The notes beneath the pieces are model-generated. The model did no database searches, was not told where the DNA came from, and saw only the letters and a program-made list of their open reading frames with translations. The position numbers and the translations under genes were made by a program. From Brettanomyces bruxellensis (lineage: Eukaryota; Ascomycota; Pichiomycetes; Pichiales; Pichiaceae), in contig NC_054689.1 in assembly GCF_011074885.1 (NCBI RefSeq), positions 2,418,001 through 2,482,000 of the forward strand: a DNA stretch of 64,000 bases, written 5' to 3'. Position 1 is the stretch's first letter, and the number at the start of each line of letters is the position of its first letter. Positions 9,637 through 19,900 of the stretch are shown here, in pieces.

Positions 9637-11838
9637 ATGTCATCAGTACGACAAGAGGATATTAAAACTGCACAAACATCAGAACAGCCCGATGAGGATA
9701 TAAAAGCTAGTAGTGCACAAAAGAACAAGCAGGAATATTTAGAACGAAATGGAAAACTTGAAGTGCCAGTTCAGGAAAACGAGATGAAAGCAAAAGAAAT
9801 GACGACTGAGGAATTGGAAACGTATTTGTATGAGCACATTAATCACATTGCTGGAAACAAAGAAACTGAACCTCACGAAGAGAATAAAAATGAAGTCGAG
9901 CCACAGTCTAATATACTTTATGATTCATTAACAAGACAAGAAAAGTCTACGTTGAGATATATTGAAAGAAGTGACGTTCCAAATTATAATCAGCATGTCG
10001 TCAAATTAAGTAAGGAGGCGGGAGATCCAATAGATAAGATCCTTGAAATCACCGTTCTCATTTTGCTGAGAAACCTGGGCATTGATAGCACAACACACAG
10101 TGCTCTTCATGACATGACTGAGCTTTCAATTTTATATATGGGCGTGCTATTTAAGGATCTTCACAAGTATACAGAGATTCAACGTCGTAGAAAAGCATCG
10201 AAAGCCGATTTGCTTTTGCTTTTGAAAGAGGGTTATTTTGGACTAAGAGGTATTGTTTCTGAATTCAATAGGTCGAAAAAGGTTGATCCTAAATACAAGA
10301 AGTACATTCACAGGCTTAATCATCAAGCGAAAGCTTGCTTTGAGTCAGCTACCAAGTCAGGGAATGATGAGCCGTCAAAAAGCAGTCCTGACTTTGTTTT
10401 CTTTCATAAGCAGCCTCGAATAGTACCGTCGGAAAGTAGGAAAAGTTATATTCCTAAATGGATGCCAGAACTTCCTCCAGGATATACATATAAATCTACA
10501 CCTACGTATTCAGAGTACATGACGGATCCTAAGGAGTTGAGGAGCAAATTGATTGCAGAAGGACGATTAGGTGAGAAAGCTCTCCACAATATAAAAATTG
10601 CTGTTGATGGCTCAGAATCGGATAAATCTGTTCATTCATTAACATCTGAGGATGATTCTGGCAATGAGTCTGCAGAAAGTGAGAAGGAAGAAAGTTTCCA
10701 GCAGACGAGTGAAAAGTCAAATTTGAGCGCAGAACCTTCAAGTGCGTTGAAGAATGATCAGAGTACTTCAGATGCCTTTGAACATCATCTGTTTGATACA
10801 AAATTTCAGAGATCGGATGAGAAATCGTCTAAGTTATCTGGTCAAATGTCCGGTGAAGAAACCAATCAAACCGGTAATATGATTCCAGAGGAAAAAAATT
10901 ATACTGGTCTTATTTCTGAGTTGAAGAATCCGGAAAAAGAAAATCAGGAAGGTTCTGATATTCTGAAAAAGCAGGAGCCAAGTCCGGCCAGTCCTATTAT
11001 TGCGGATGGAGTTGTTGAAAAAACGGGTGAGCAGAATGTGACCGCTAATAAATCAAAATTGACAAATAACGGTATTTCGAAAGATGGGGACAAAGACAAG
11101 AATTTCGATATAATGAAATACGCAGAGAAAAGACTAGGAATTCTTTCAAAGAGAAAAAAGGCTGCAAAGAAGAAATTGGATGAAAGACAAACTTCAGAGG
11201 AAGCTGTTTTAGGAAAGTATCTTGGATCGTATACACAATACGAACGGTTTCCTGATAATTACAGTGATGTTTTATCCAAGTATTATGAAGATACCTTCAA
11301 TGACGTTGGTAGAAATCTCAGGCATCAAAGAAAAAGGCGGTTAAGGAGAATTGCGATGGAAAAAGAAAAGAAAAGAAAAATGGATATCGAGAGCCAAATC
11401 AAAGAAAAATCTAATAGCATTGAGGTCGGTGGCTTCAGTGAAAATATGGATACAAATATTGATGAAGATGTCGATTTTGAAATGGAGTTTTCTGATGCTG
11501 AAGCTATTGATAATGATATGCAAGAGCTAGAAAATAAACTGGAAGGGGCAAGTAACGAGGTTAATAAATATTCTGTTGACGATGGTTCAGAAAGGCAAAA
11601 AGAAGTAACCAAAAGCACTCATGATGTCGAAAATTACCTTGAAAGACAAACGACACATCAAACAGATAAGAAGCAGATTAATCCGAATGATGAAATAGAC
11701 GCTCAACATGAAGTTTTGGCCAAAAGTGTATCAGAGCAAGGTACAACCGATCAAGATGAGCAGCCATCAGCACCCGAAGGGCACTCGTTTAAAAAGATTA
11801 AACTTTCTTTAAAGTTGAAGTCACCGAGTGAGAAATAA
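9637..11838 (+). CDS. TAF8: TFIID subunit Taf8 (Taf65-like)
   Basis: A subunit of TFIID that pairs with Taf10 through a histone fold and helps assemble the core complex at RNA polymerase II promoters. The 733-residue protein has an acidic, Lys/Glu-rich N-terminus. A histone-fold region at about 125-205 contains ILEITVLILLRNLGI and MTELSILYMGVLFKDLHKY. The diagnostic Taf8 C-terminal motif lies at about 270-315, containing IPKWMPELPPGYTYKSTP and PKELRSKLIAEGRLGEKAL. The remaining 400 residues are charged, disordered and coiled-coil-prone. They end in a basic peptide (FKKIKLSLKLKSPSEK) that may carry a nuclear signal. It is longer than human TAF8 (310 aa) but similar in plan to yeast Taf65. Confidence 0.92.
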   Translation: MSSVRQEDIKTAQTSEQPDEDIKASSAQKNKQEYLERNGKLEVPVQENEMKAKEMTTEELETYLYEHINHIAGNKETEPHEENKNEVEPQSNILYDSLTRQEKSTLRYIERSDVPNYNQHVVKLSKEAGDPIDKILEITVLILLRNLGIDSTTHSALHDMTELSILYMGVLFKDLHKYTEIQRRRKASKADLLLLLKEGYFGLRGIVSEFNRSKKVDPKYKKYIHRLNHQAKACFESATKSGNDEPSKSSPDFVFFHKQPRIVPSESRKSYIPKWMPELPPGYTYKSTPTYSEYMTDPKELRSKLIAEGRLGEKALHNIKIAVDGSESDKSVHSLTSEDDSGNESAESEKEESFQQTSEKSNLSAEPSSALKNDQSTSDAFEHHLFDTKFQRSDEKSSKLSGQMSGEETNQTGNMIPEEKNYTGLISELKNPEKENQEGSDILKKQEPSPASPIIADGVVEKTGEQNVTANKSKLTNNGISKDGDKDKNFDIMKYAEKRLGILSKRKKAAKKKLDERQTSEEAVLGKYLGSYTQYERFPDNYSDVLSKYYEDTFNDVGRNLRHQRKRRLRRIAMEKEKKRKMDIESQIKEKSNSIEVGGFSENMDTNIDEDVDFEMEFSDAEAIDNDMQELENKLEGASNEVNKYSVDDGSERQKEVTKSTHDVENYLERQTTHQTDKKQINPNDEIDAQHEVLAKSVSEQGTTDQDEQPSAPEGHSFKKIKLSLKLKSPSEK

Positions 11839-12572
11839 ATCATTGTATGATAATAAGTATAATTTTGTAACATTACAGACAATAAAATTTGAAGGTAATC
11901 CTGAAAAAAAGCTTACTTAAGCTGAGTGTTGGAGGAAATTATTTGTAAAGTCGATGATTGATGCCATTTTTCTCCCCTTTTTCTTTCATAAACTTTTTTT
12001 TCCCGCCTCTCCTTTATTTTCAAATCGCATTTTTCCCCTTCACCTAAATCTCTCCACAGATGCTTTTCCCCATACAATCATAGTCGCATCACTTCTGGAA
12101 TCAGAGAAACCGAGTACATTTATAATTCTTTGGCCTGTTCTGAAAGCAGCTTTTTTTTTAATTTCATATATATATATATATATATATTTACACTGTTCCA
12201 GGCGTCTACATTGTCCTTGAGTTTAAGTTTTGCATTACTTGAAATCAGGAAACTTTTCAACTGTGGTAAAAGCTTGGTCTGTACATTCAAAAATAGTTTA
12301 TTTTCATCGGACTTTATGTACATTCAGGATTATCCGTCAAAGTTTGGTCTGAAGGTATTATAAGCACTGATCAGCTTTACTTGTTTTGGTTTTACAAAGA
12401 CGGTTCTGGTGAATCAGAGGAAAAGCATAGTCGCATATTTCATTTTCGCATCGGCCTTCGTTTCGTCATCAAGCATTTTTGTTTCATCCGCCTTTTTTTC
12501 ACTGTTTTTCGTTCAAACCTTCATTGGTTGCCTTCTGATATTTCGATATTTTATTTTGATTCATCCCTCAGC
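11839..12572. promoter_or_regulatory. TAF8-FCP1 intergenic region with (AT)11 microsatellite
   Basis: Pyrimidine-rich spacer. It carries (AT)11 at 12166-12187 and a T-rich leader before FCP1. The reading frame of FCP1 stays open upstream to 12381 but contains no ATG there, and its peptide (rich in Phe, Ile and His) looks like translated leader, so it is not counted as protein. Confidence 0.5.
12166..12187. repeat. (AT)11 microsatellite
   Basis: Eleven AT dinucleotides in the FCP1 upstream region, likely length-variable between strains. Confidence 0.95.
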
Positions 12573-15275
12573 ATGCAAGATAGTACTTCTGTGTATCTTC
12601 CATCAAAGTTGCCGTATCCCCTAAAGGTTGGGAAGATAATGGCAAAGGAAGGTGAAGATATTGATAAGCGCACTAAAATTTTTACATATCGCTATTCTGA
12701 CTATGAACCCGTTCCACTAAGTAAGCAAGATCAGGATGATGATAATGATGAAGGTAACAATAGGAAAAAGGTTAAAGTTGAGTATGTTGGAACTTATGAA
12801 TGCCCGTTGGCAGGAACAATCAAGCAAATCAATGTGAAACCGGATGACATTATAGAAGACAGTTCAAAAAGCATTATTGAAATAGTAGAGCCTTGTACTC
12901 ATCCAATTCAGTATGGTGGGTTATGTGCACTTTGTGGCAAAGCTGTGGATGAAGACGACTACACGGGCTTCAAAGATAAAGACAGAGCGCCTATTTCTAT
13001 GGCCCATGGAACTACAAACTTGAAAGTTTCTGCCAAAGAGGCTGTTAACATTGAAAAAGGATCAACCGAACGCTTGATTAAGGATAAAAAACTATCGCTG
13101 GTTGTTGATCTAGATCAGACGGTTATACATGCAACTGTTGATCCAACTGTTGGTGAATGGATGAACGATCCAACCAATCCAAATTATGAGGCCCTTAAGG
13201 AGGTTAAATCATTTTCTTTGGAAGAGCCGGCCATAGTTCCGCCGGGATACAACGGGCCACCATTACCACCAAATATTCGATGGTATTATATAAAGCTCCG
13301 GCCTGGATTGCATGAATTTCTAGAAAAGGTATCGAAATTATACGAAATGCATATCTACACGATGGCAACAAGATCCTACGCGAAGGAAATCAGCAAGATT
13401 ATTGATCCAGACGGTATATATTTTGGTGATCGGATTCTCTCCAGGGACGAAAGTGGTTCTTTAACACAAAAATCACTAAAGCGTCTTTTCCCTGTTGATA
13501 CTTCCATGGTTGTTGTCATCGATGATCGTGGTGATGTTTGGAACTGGTCTCCCAATTTAATTAAAGTTGTGCCGTACGACTTTTTCGTTGGTATTGGAGA
13601 TATTAATTCCAGTTTTTTACCTCGCCAGCAAGCTTTATTGGGGCCCTCAAAAAGACGAAAGTCAGTGGATATTCTTGAAGAAAAGATGCATGGAGATGAT
13701 TCAGATGATGGTGAAGAAGATGATGATAAAAAGCCCGACCCAAAAAAGCTTATGGCTGAGGCCAAGGCCTCTTCAACAACTGAATCTGCCATTGATGACG
13801 AAGATGATGTTGATACAAACAGCATGAGTGAAGGTGATATCAAGAATGGTTACACAAATAATTCCGTAGGATCAAATAATACCGGACATTCTACAAATTC
13901 CGCGAACGACAAATCATTTAATCCCGATTTCATTGATGCTGATATTATGGTAGAGGATGAAAGCACACAAAAGATAGAAAACCCGAACAAGAGTACAGAA
14001 CAGAATACTCAAAAGAGTCTATCACTAAACACCGCAAAGGCAACTAAAATAACTTCTGAAGTTGATAGTAAAACGCACGGCTCGCAGGAGCACTCCAATC
14101 ATGTAAACGTGTCTGTGAAAAATAGTAGTTCTTCTCCTGTGGAAAGAATGGTGGAATTAGGTGAAGGTGAAGATAATGGTGAACTCCTGGCAATGCAAGC
14201 GAATGAACGATCGACCGCATTGGAGCAGCAACAACAAGAAAGACCTTTAGCCAAACTGCAGCAGAATTTGGAGAAAATTCTCCAAGAAGAGGAGACAAAG
14301 GACTCATCCGAGAGTTCCAGTGTTCCTAGTGTCGCAACAACTGACGAAAGAGAATCGCATAATTTACTTTGTGATGACGATACAGAGTTGCAAACGTTGG
14401 GTAAAGCATTGACGAAGATTCATGATAAATTTTATTTGGAAAAGGAGAGGGATGTGGCTTCTGCTGAAGTTCCAGACGTCAAAGATATTATGAACACTAT
14501 GAAGTCTGTAGTCTTTCAAGGATGTGTGTTTTTGTTAAGCGGAATTTTACCGTTGGGTACACCTTTGGATTCAGCCGATATTGTGATATGGGCAAGATCG
14601 TATGGTGCCCAATTTGTTTCCGAGTACAGTACTTCTGTTACCCACGTTATATGCAAGAATCCCACCACATTTAAGGTTAGGTTGGCAAAATCGGTTGACC
14701 CAAATGTACAGATTGTGAATCCTGACTGGTTGTTTAAATGTATGTCAATGTGGAGACGTGTTCCAGAGGAAGATTATACTGTTCAAGTAACAAGTTTAAT
14801 GGGTAAAGAGCAAGTTGATAACTTTCTGAAATATCACAATCATATTGATAATAATCCAGACGGAACATTTGACACCTCAAATCTGGACTGGGATGAGATT
14901 GATGAGGAGATGAGGGAGTTTATGGGTCCTGAATATGATGAGTTAGAAAGTGACAGTGATACAAAAGAAGAGCATGAAAATAGTGATGTTAATAATGAAT
15001 CAAACGGTATTGTAGGATCGGAGGAGAAAAAAGATGCAAAGGCTACAGATGATGGAAGTAAAGATTCGCCATCCTTAAAAAGTGATCTTTCAGATATGTC
15101 TGAGGATGAATACGAAAAGCAGGTTCTCGGGGATCTCGCAGACTTAGAAGAAGAAGGGGAAGAAGGTTCAATAAACACAGATAGTTCAAATGATGCTTCT
15201 TCGGTCAAATCGTCTAGTCAGGCTTCTTCAGAGACTGGAGAAACGGCCGACGTTTACCAAAAAGTTAATGTTTGA
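12573..15275 (+). CDS. FCP1: Fcp1, RNA polymerase II CTD phosphatase
   Basis: Dephosphorylates the heptad-repeat tail of Rpb1, so polymerase II can be recycled. The 900-residue protein begins at the first ATG of the frame (12573). Residues about 15-105 form the biotinyl-like N-terminal segment (YECPLAGTIKQINVKPDDIIE) followed by a CxxC-type element (CTHPIQYGGLCALCGKA). The FCP homology catalytic domain covers about 165-360. It has the nucleophile signature DLDQT at 179-183, KLRPGLHEFLEKVSKLYEM and the acidic motif VVIDDRGDVW. A BRCT domain lies at about 643-735 (WARSYGAQFVSEYSTSVTHVIC, NPDWLFKCMSMWRRVPEEDY). The C-terminus is strongly acidic, as expected for the TFIIF-binding tail. Essential in studied yeasts. 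Confidence 0.95.
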   Translation: MQDSTSVYLPSKLPYPLKVGKIMAKEGEDIDKRTKIFTYRYSDYEPVPLSKQDQDDDNDEGNNRKKVKVEYVGTYECPLAGTIKQINVKPDDIIEDSSKSIIEIVEPCTHPIQYGGLCALCGKAVDEDDYTGFKDKDRAPISMAHGTTNLKVSAKEAVNIEKGSTERLIKDKKLSLVVDLDQTVIHATVDPTVGEWMNDPTNPNYEALKEVKSFSLEEPAIVPPGYNGPPLPPNIRWYYIKLRPGLHEFLEKVSKLYEMHIYTMATRSYAKEISKIIDPDGIYFGDRILSRDESGSLTQKSLKRLFPVDTSMVVVIDDRGDVWNWSPNLIKVVPYDFFVGIGDINSSFLPRQQALLGPSKRRKSVDILEEKMHGDDSDDGEEDDDKKPDPKKLMAEAKASSTTESAIDDEDDVDTNSMSEGDIKNGYTNNSVGSNNTGHSTNSANDKSFNPDFIDADIMVEDESTQKIENPNKSTEQNTQKSLSLNTAKATKITSEVDSKTHGSQEHSNHVNVSVKNSSSSPVERMVELGEGEDNGELLAMQANERSTALEQQQQERPLAKLQQNLEKILQEEETKDSSESSSVPSVATTDERESHNLLCDDDTELQTLGKALTKIHDKFYLEKERDVASAEVPDVKDIMNTMKSVVFQGCVFLLSGILPLGTPLDSADIVIWARSYGAQFVSEYSTSVTHVICKNPTTFKVRLAKSVDPNVQIVNPDWLFKCMSMWRRVPEEDYTVQVTSLMGKEQVDNFLKYHNHIDNNPDGTFDTSNLDWDEIDEEMREFMGPEYDELESDSDTKEEHENSDVNNESNGIVGSEEKKDAKATDDGSKDSPSLKSDLSDMSEDEYEKQVLGDLADLEEEGEEGSINTDSSNDASSVKSSSQASSETGETADVYQKVNV

Positions 15276-15998
15276 TGCTCTTGAAAAGAGGAAAGGCGAA
15301 TCATGGATAATTGATCAATTATATATGTGTGTACAGTTAATTGTGCAAGAGTGTAAAATGAAAAAAATAAAAAATAAAAGGGGAATCAAATCAAATTTTT
15401 CTGATAGTTAGGTATTTGTGTATTTCACGATTCCATACCGTATACCTCAAATCAATCGAACTATACCCGAATAGGAATTGTATTTTTAAATTACCATTTT
15501 TTTCGGCTCTGGTGTCAGTCAATGTTGTATTCGGCGGGGTGTGATTGAAGTTCTCGGGAACAAAATTTGTTATTTACTCACTGCTAGCCTACCCTCCTTT
15601 TTATTTTTTATTTCATTTTTTTGGCGCGTATACGCGAGGGAAAATCGACAATCAGAATCTTAGTTATTCAATGTTCTGAATTGAAGCTAAGCGTATTATG
15701 TAGTGTCCGCATTTTTCTCTTTAGGATCGGTCCGTACGTATAAATAAATTGTGCTTTTCTTTTCTTTTCTTATATTTGTATATTAAGTACAGTATCACAT
15801 TCTCTCCAGTAGTGTTATTCAATTCGGGACGTCAACATTCGGTTCCGTAATTTGTTGTTTTTCACTGTCGAGTTAATCCGTTGGTATTCGTTTCACGTTA
15901 GGCTTAAACTATAGCTCTTATCCTTTTTTTTTTGTTCAATCTGCTGTCGAGTTTCGTTTCCAAATTTTTTACGGCATAATACACGGATAGCACGGATA
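15276..15998. promoter_or_regulatory. FCP1-LCB1 intergenic region with 12-bp perfect palindrome
   Basis: LCB1 upstream region. It contains the perfect palindrome CGCGTATACGCG at 15625-15636, a GGCGGGGTG block near 15533, and a TATAAAT at 15739-15745, about 255 bp before the LCB1 ATG. Nothing coding was seen. Confidence 0.5.
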
Positions 15999-17765
15999 AT
16001 GGAAACAGAACCACAAAAGACACCACAGTTTATTCAAATTGTGGCATCCATAGCATCAAGGGCATGGTATTCCCTAATAACATTATGCGGCAAGCTTCCA
16101 GGAGGAGAATATGTGATTAATTATGTTCGTGCCTCTCATAAGAATGATCCTTGGAGAACCTTCTTGGAAATACTTCTTGCTTTACTTGCAATTAGGTATT
16201 TTCTGGCATCTAGATACTCTCAAGATGAAAAGGACAAAGTTTCACTGACTGAGAAAGAGGTTGATGAATTAATTGATGATTGGGTTCCTGCTCCTATTGT
16301 TCCGAAGCTTAGAAAGGACGAAAGATGGCAGCTTGATTCAATTCCACTTATACATGGCCCGGCTTCGACTCGTGTCACAGTTGAGGATCCTCACACGGGT
16401 AAGAAGACTTCAGATGTTTTGAACTTCACTTCCAAGGACTTTCTTTGTATGGGAACGAATAGCAAAGTTAAGGAGGAATCTATCAAGGAGATGAGAGCCG
16501 CTGGTGTTGGTGCTTGTGGCCCTCCAAATTTCTATGGTACTCAGGATGTCCATGTTCGTGTTTGCGAAGATCTAGCAAAGTTTCTTGGCGCAGAAGAAGG
16601 TATCATTTATGGTCAGGATTACTGTACACCCACCTCTGTTCTTCCATGTTTCCTCAAGCGTGGTGATATTGTTGTTGTGGATGGTGGTGTTAGATTGGCA
16701 CTACAAAAAGCTGCTTTGATTTCGCGTTGTGACGTTGAATGGTTTAATCACAACGATCTTGATCATTTAGAACAAATTCTCTCAAATCTGGAGGATGATT
16801 TGAAAGATGGTCCTCTAAATCGCCGTTTTATTGTTACGGAAGGTTTGTTCGAAAATTTTGGTGACTCTCCAGATTTAAAACGTTTAGTCGAGATTAAAAA
16901 TCACTATAAGTTCCGTTTATTCCTTGATGAGACAAATTCTGTGGGTACTCTCGGTCCGAATGGAAGAGGCTTACCTGAGGTCTATGGTATTCCGAGAACA
17001 GAGATTGAAATTACCGTTGGTTCTATGGCTCAATCGCTGGGTTCAAGTGGTGGTTTCTGTGTTGGATGTCACGATATGATTTATCATCAAATTCTTTCCT
17101 CAAATGCCTACGTTTTCTCTGCCTCGTTACCACCTTACTGTGCGACGGCGGCTTCTACGTCAATTCATTTAATTGAGGATGCTGAAAATAAAGATGACCC
17201 TAGTAAGTCTAATCCTTTGATCAAGCCTTTGAAGGATAACAGCAAACTTCTTCATAGGCTTTTTAATGAGTCCAATTCCCTAAAGAATCTTATATTTGTT
17301 AGATCAACCGGATACTCTCCCGTCCTTCATATGAGGATTAATTCAAACCTTCGTAAATCTTTGGGACTTCCCGAAGGTTATGGCGGTCCAGGTTCATTCG
17401 TCAGTAAAGCCGTTAAAAGGGGACACGAAAGCAAGTATTTTGATGTTCAATATAACACTGAGAATTATGTCTTGCAACAGGTTATAAATAAGTGTTTGGA
17501 CGATAAAGTTTTGATTACAAGATCAAAACGTGTCTTGCACCATGAACTCTTACCTGTTGTTCCCGAACTTATACTCCATTCTAATTCAAAGTTCACAGAG
17601 GAAGATATAAAGCATGCATACAATGTGATTGAAAAGGCAACTATTGATGTGCTCGGCAATCTTAATAAGGAAAGGTTCGATCAGTATACTAAAGAATTAT
17701 TAGAGTGTGAATTCTCGAGAATTTCTGCAACTATACCAATGCATATACATCATTTGACACTCTAA
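15999..17765 (+). CDS. LCB1: Serine palmitoyltransferase subunit Lcb1
   Basis: Forms a heterodimer with Lcb2 in the ER membrane and makes 3-ketosphinganine from serine and palmitoyl-CoA, the first step of sphingolipid synthesis. It has 588 residues (S. cerevisiae 558). An N-terminal membrane helix lies near residues 52-70 (FLEILLALLAIRYFLA). The alpha-oxoamine synthase fold follows, with GVGACGPPNFYGTQDVHVR. Cys173 in GVGACGP matches the human SPTLC1 cysteine mutated in HSAN1. At the position where Lcb2 carries the PLP lysine, this protein reads VGSMAQSLGSSGGFCVG with no lysine, which marks it as the Lcb1 type. The end, HHLTL, shows no retention motif. Confidence 0.95.
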   Translation: METEPQKTPQFIQIVASIASRAWYSLITLCGKLPGGEYVINYVRASHKNDPWRTFLEILLALLAIRYFLASRYSQDEKDKVSLTEKEVDELIDDWVPAPIVPKLRKDERWQLDSIPLIHGPASTRVTVEDPHTGKKTSDVLNFTSKDFLCMGTNSKVKEESIKEMRAAGVGACGPPNFYGTQDVHVRVCEDLAKFLGAEEGIIYGQDYCTPTSVLPCFLKRGDIVVVDGGVRLALQKAALISRCDVEWFNHNDLDHLEQILSNLEDDLKDGPLNRRFIVTEGLFENFGDSPDLKRLVEIKNHYKFRLFLDETNSVGTLGPNGRGLPEVYGIPRTEIEITVGSMAQSLGSSGGFCVGCHDMIYHQILSSNAYVFSASLPPYCATAASTSIHLIEDAENKDDPSKSNPLIKPLKDNSKLLHRLFNESNSLKNLIFVRSTGYSPVLHMRINSNLRKSLGLPEGYGGPGSFVSKAVKRGHESKYFDVQYNTENYVLQQVINKCLDDKVLITRSKRVLHHELLPVVPELILHSNSKFTEEDIKHAYNVIEKATIDVLGNLNKERFDQYTKELLECEFSRISATIPMHIHHLTL

Positions 17766-18059
17766 TTGACCTAATTAATATTTCATGTGACAAACTTATC
17801 TTTCTGATAACTGTTTCATTTCTACATATATTTTTTTCTTACTTTCTTTCTCAAACATTTTAATGTCCTGTGAAGGTCCTTTTTGTATAACTTTTTCTTA
17901 ATTCCTTTCCCGCTCTATCTATGATTTGTCCCGAGAGGATGGCTCCAGGATCTAATAACACAATAATTAATATCATATATCATATTAACACCTAATCAAA
18001 GTACAGTTTCATTATTCGTAACTAAAACCAAAGAAATGGTTCCTTGAAAAAAATAAATG

Positions 18060-18065
18060 AAAAAA
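18060..18065 (-). terminator. RNA polymerase III terminator of tRNA-Arg
   Basis: A6 on the plus strand, so a T6 run on the tRNA strand, 26 bp beyond the tRNA 3' end. A small palindrome (18073-18087, 7-bp arms) sits between the tRNA and this run. Confidence 0.7.
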
Positions 18066-18090
18066 TAATGGTCAATATTAAATATTGGAA

Positions 18091-18163
18091 CTCCCCCTGC
18101 AGGACTCGAACCTGCAACCTTTTGGTTCGTAGCCAAACGCGATGACCATTACGCTAAGAGGGA
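18091..18163 (-). tRNA. tRNA-Arg, anticodon ACG
   Basis: A complete 73-nt cloverleaf without intron. The acceptor stem pairs TCCCTCT with AGGGGGA, followed by discriminator G. The D stem is GCG/CGC, the anticodon stem TTTGG/CCAAA with loop CTACGAA (anticodon ACG), and the T stem GCAGG/CCTGC with loop TTCGAGT. A-box (TAGCGTAATGG) and B-box (GGTTCGAGTCC) promoters are present. The A34 would be edited to inosine to read CGU, CGC and CGA. Confidence 0.97.
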
Positions 18164-18578
18164 AGCTCTTGATATCGTTTATCAAAGAATTCATATGGCA
18201 TTATATTTCAAAATGAATTATTTTTAATTATTCACATTGAATACCGGATGAGTGTTTGTCGGAGTTAAGAGAGACCTTTTTGTCAGAGTATATAAATCCC
18301 GTGTGACATTTTTATCTGCTTAATTGCTCACATATCTCTGTGCCGTAGCACTACCGAGCACGCAGATGCCCAAGGTTATGAACGAGATTGGCCATATAGT
18401 TTGGATATAGAAAAGACTTCTGTTGCATAGAATGACCCCATAACAAAATAGGGTCCTTACGAACACGTTTGTAATTCAGCGAGAACCCGAAGATTACTCT
18501 TGGTTTCAGCTGAAGGTTCACTTCAAGATGGATTTCCTTATATGAATATGTATTGCAAATTACACAATAAAGTCGTCA

Positions 18579-18610
18579 TTCCTTATAAGAGACACATAGT
18601 ATATAAGGAA
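18579..18610. repeat. Inverted repeat, 9-bp arms TTCCTTATA/TATAAGGAA
   Basis: Arms at 18579-18587 and 18602-18610 with a 14-bp spacer. A third copy of TTCCTTATA lies in direct orientation at 18534-18542. Confidence 0.8.
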
Positions 18611-19760
18611 AAAGTAGTACATACATATAAAAGATATTTTTCTACAGAAGTAACATAGGTCATTCTCAGCCGAAAGTAGATTAGGGAGAAATTTACCCGC
18701 AAATTATTTCTTATATCTGTCTAAACATTAATTTGATTCACATATTATAAATCAAATACCGGTTGAACCTTTATGTGTTATTACAATATAAGACATTATT
18801 ATAACTCATAGGATCCGACACAAACCTTGTCTTTTTCTGAGTTGCGGATTTTACTTGTTTCTTACGGAAAATATTTTTCTCATGTAAAACCTCAATTTTT
18901 GTTTATTATTCTTACTAAGACCTCGAATGTTTGTGTGTATTTCTACTTAGATGTTAAAAACGAAGATACATCCAGCAGGACTGCAGACTAACTTTCCCTA
19001 TTTTTACATCAAGACAACTTGTTTGTGTGAATCTAATTTGATTGGGAAATTAATTTATACCAGTTCTTTTTCATTGGAAAACCCCAGGATGATTTCGTTT
19101 ATAGCTGTCAAAATAATAAAGCTCTCGAACAATGGAGTTGAAGTAAGGAAAGATGGTATTGTTATATCATCTGATTAATACGAGAACTACATTTATATAA
19201 AGTGAAGATATTCCCTTTTGTATATCATTATACATACTATTTATTATATACTACAATAAATATCGAAATACTATATAAATCTGGTAACATTAACTTTAAC
19301 AATAGCTACCTTACATTTGTCCACTTGGAGTTATATGCATGAGATTTAGGAATAAACCCTGAATTATATTTTGTAGTTTTAAATAAACAATTGACAAATG
19401 GTTCAAAAGTTAATTATTAACTTTTCTTTAACAATTTCAAAAATCAGATTAGTATCAAACATTGATCTATTCCATGATTTTGAATCAAAAAACAAGTTTT
19501 CTTTTAAATACCAATTGGTTTTATTAACTAAAAATATGTACATATTTATGATTATTATTTACTTATGGAAAATATCTCAAAAGCAGCAGAAACCCCACTT
19601 TCATACCAAATTGTATCTGAAACATCTGATTTATAGTGGAGGACATACAACTTTGTAAAACAACCTTTGCCGCAATAAAATATTAAGCCAAAGCATGTTC
19701 CACATACTTAATTGTTATAACAGAGGTATAAGTACCGACATTTGAAGGGACTGAGTGAAA

Positions 19761-19780
19761 ATATATATATATATATATAT
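19761..19780. repeat. (AT)10 microsatellite
   Basis: Ten uninterrupted AT units inside the gene desert. Confidence 0.95.
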
Positions 19781-19870
19781 GCAGATAGAGGTAATAATTT
19801 GTATTTTAAACACCAATTTACTATTTCCTTTTAGTCAATAAAGCAGTCGGTCGCACTGAAACTAATTATA

Positions 19871-19900
19871 GTAATGGACGTTTTTTGAAACGTCCATTAC
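19871..19900. repeat. Perfect hairpin, 13-bp arms and 4-nt loop
   Basis: GTAATGGACGTTT at 19871-19883, loop TTTG, and its exact reverse complement at 19888-19900. It lies in the desert, far from any gene end, so it is not an obvious terminator. Confidence 0.95.

Noticed and set aside
12381..12572. 64-codon in-frame extension of FCP1
   Set aside because: It starts with TTG, has no ATG, and its Phe/Ile/His-rich peptide looks like 5' leader. The conserved Fcp1 N-terminus begins at 12573.
18420..18825. Possible solo LTR (TGTTGCATAG... to ...GACACA) near the tRNA
   Set aside because: The ends resemble TG...CA, but no target-site duplication or primer-binding site was found and no second copy exists in the window.
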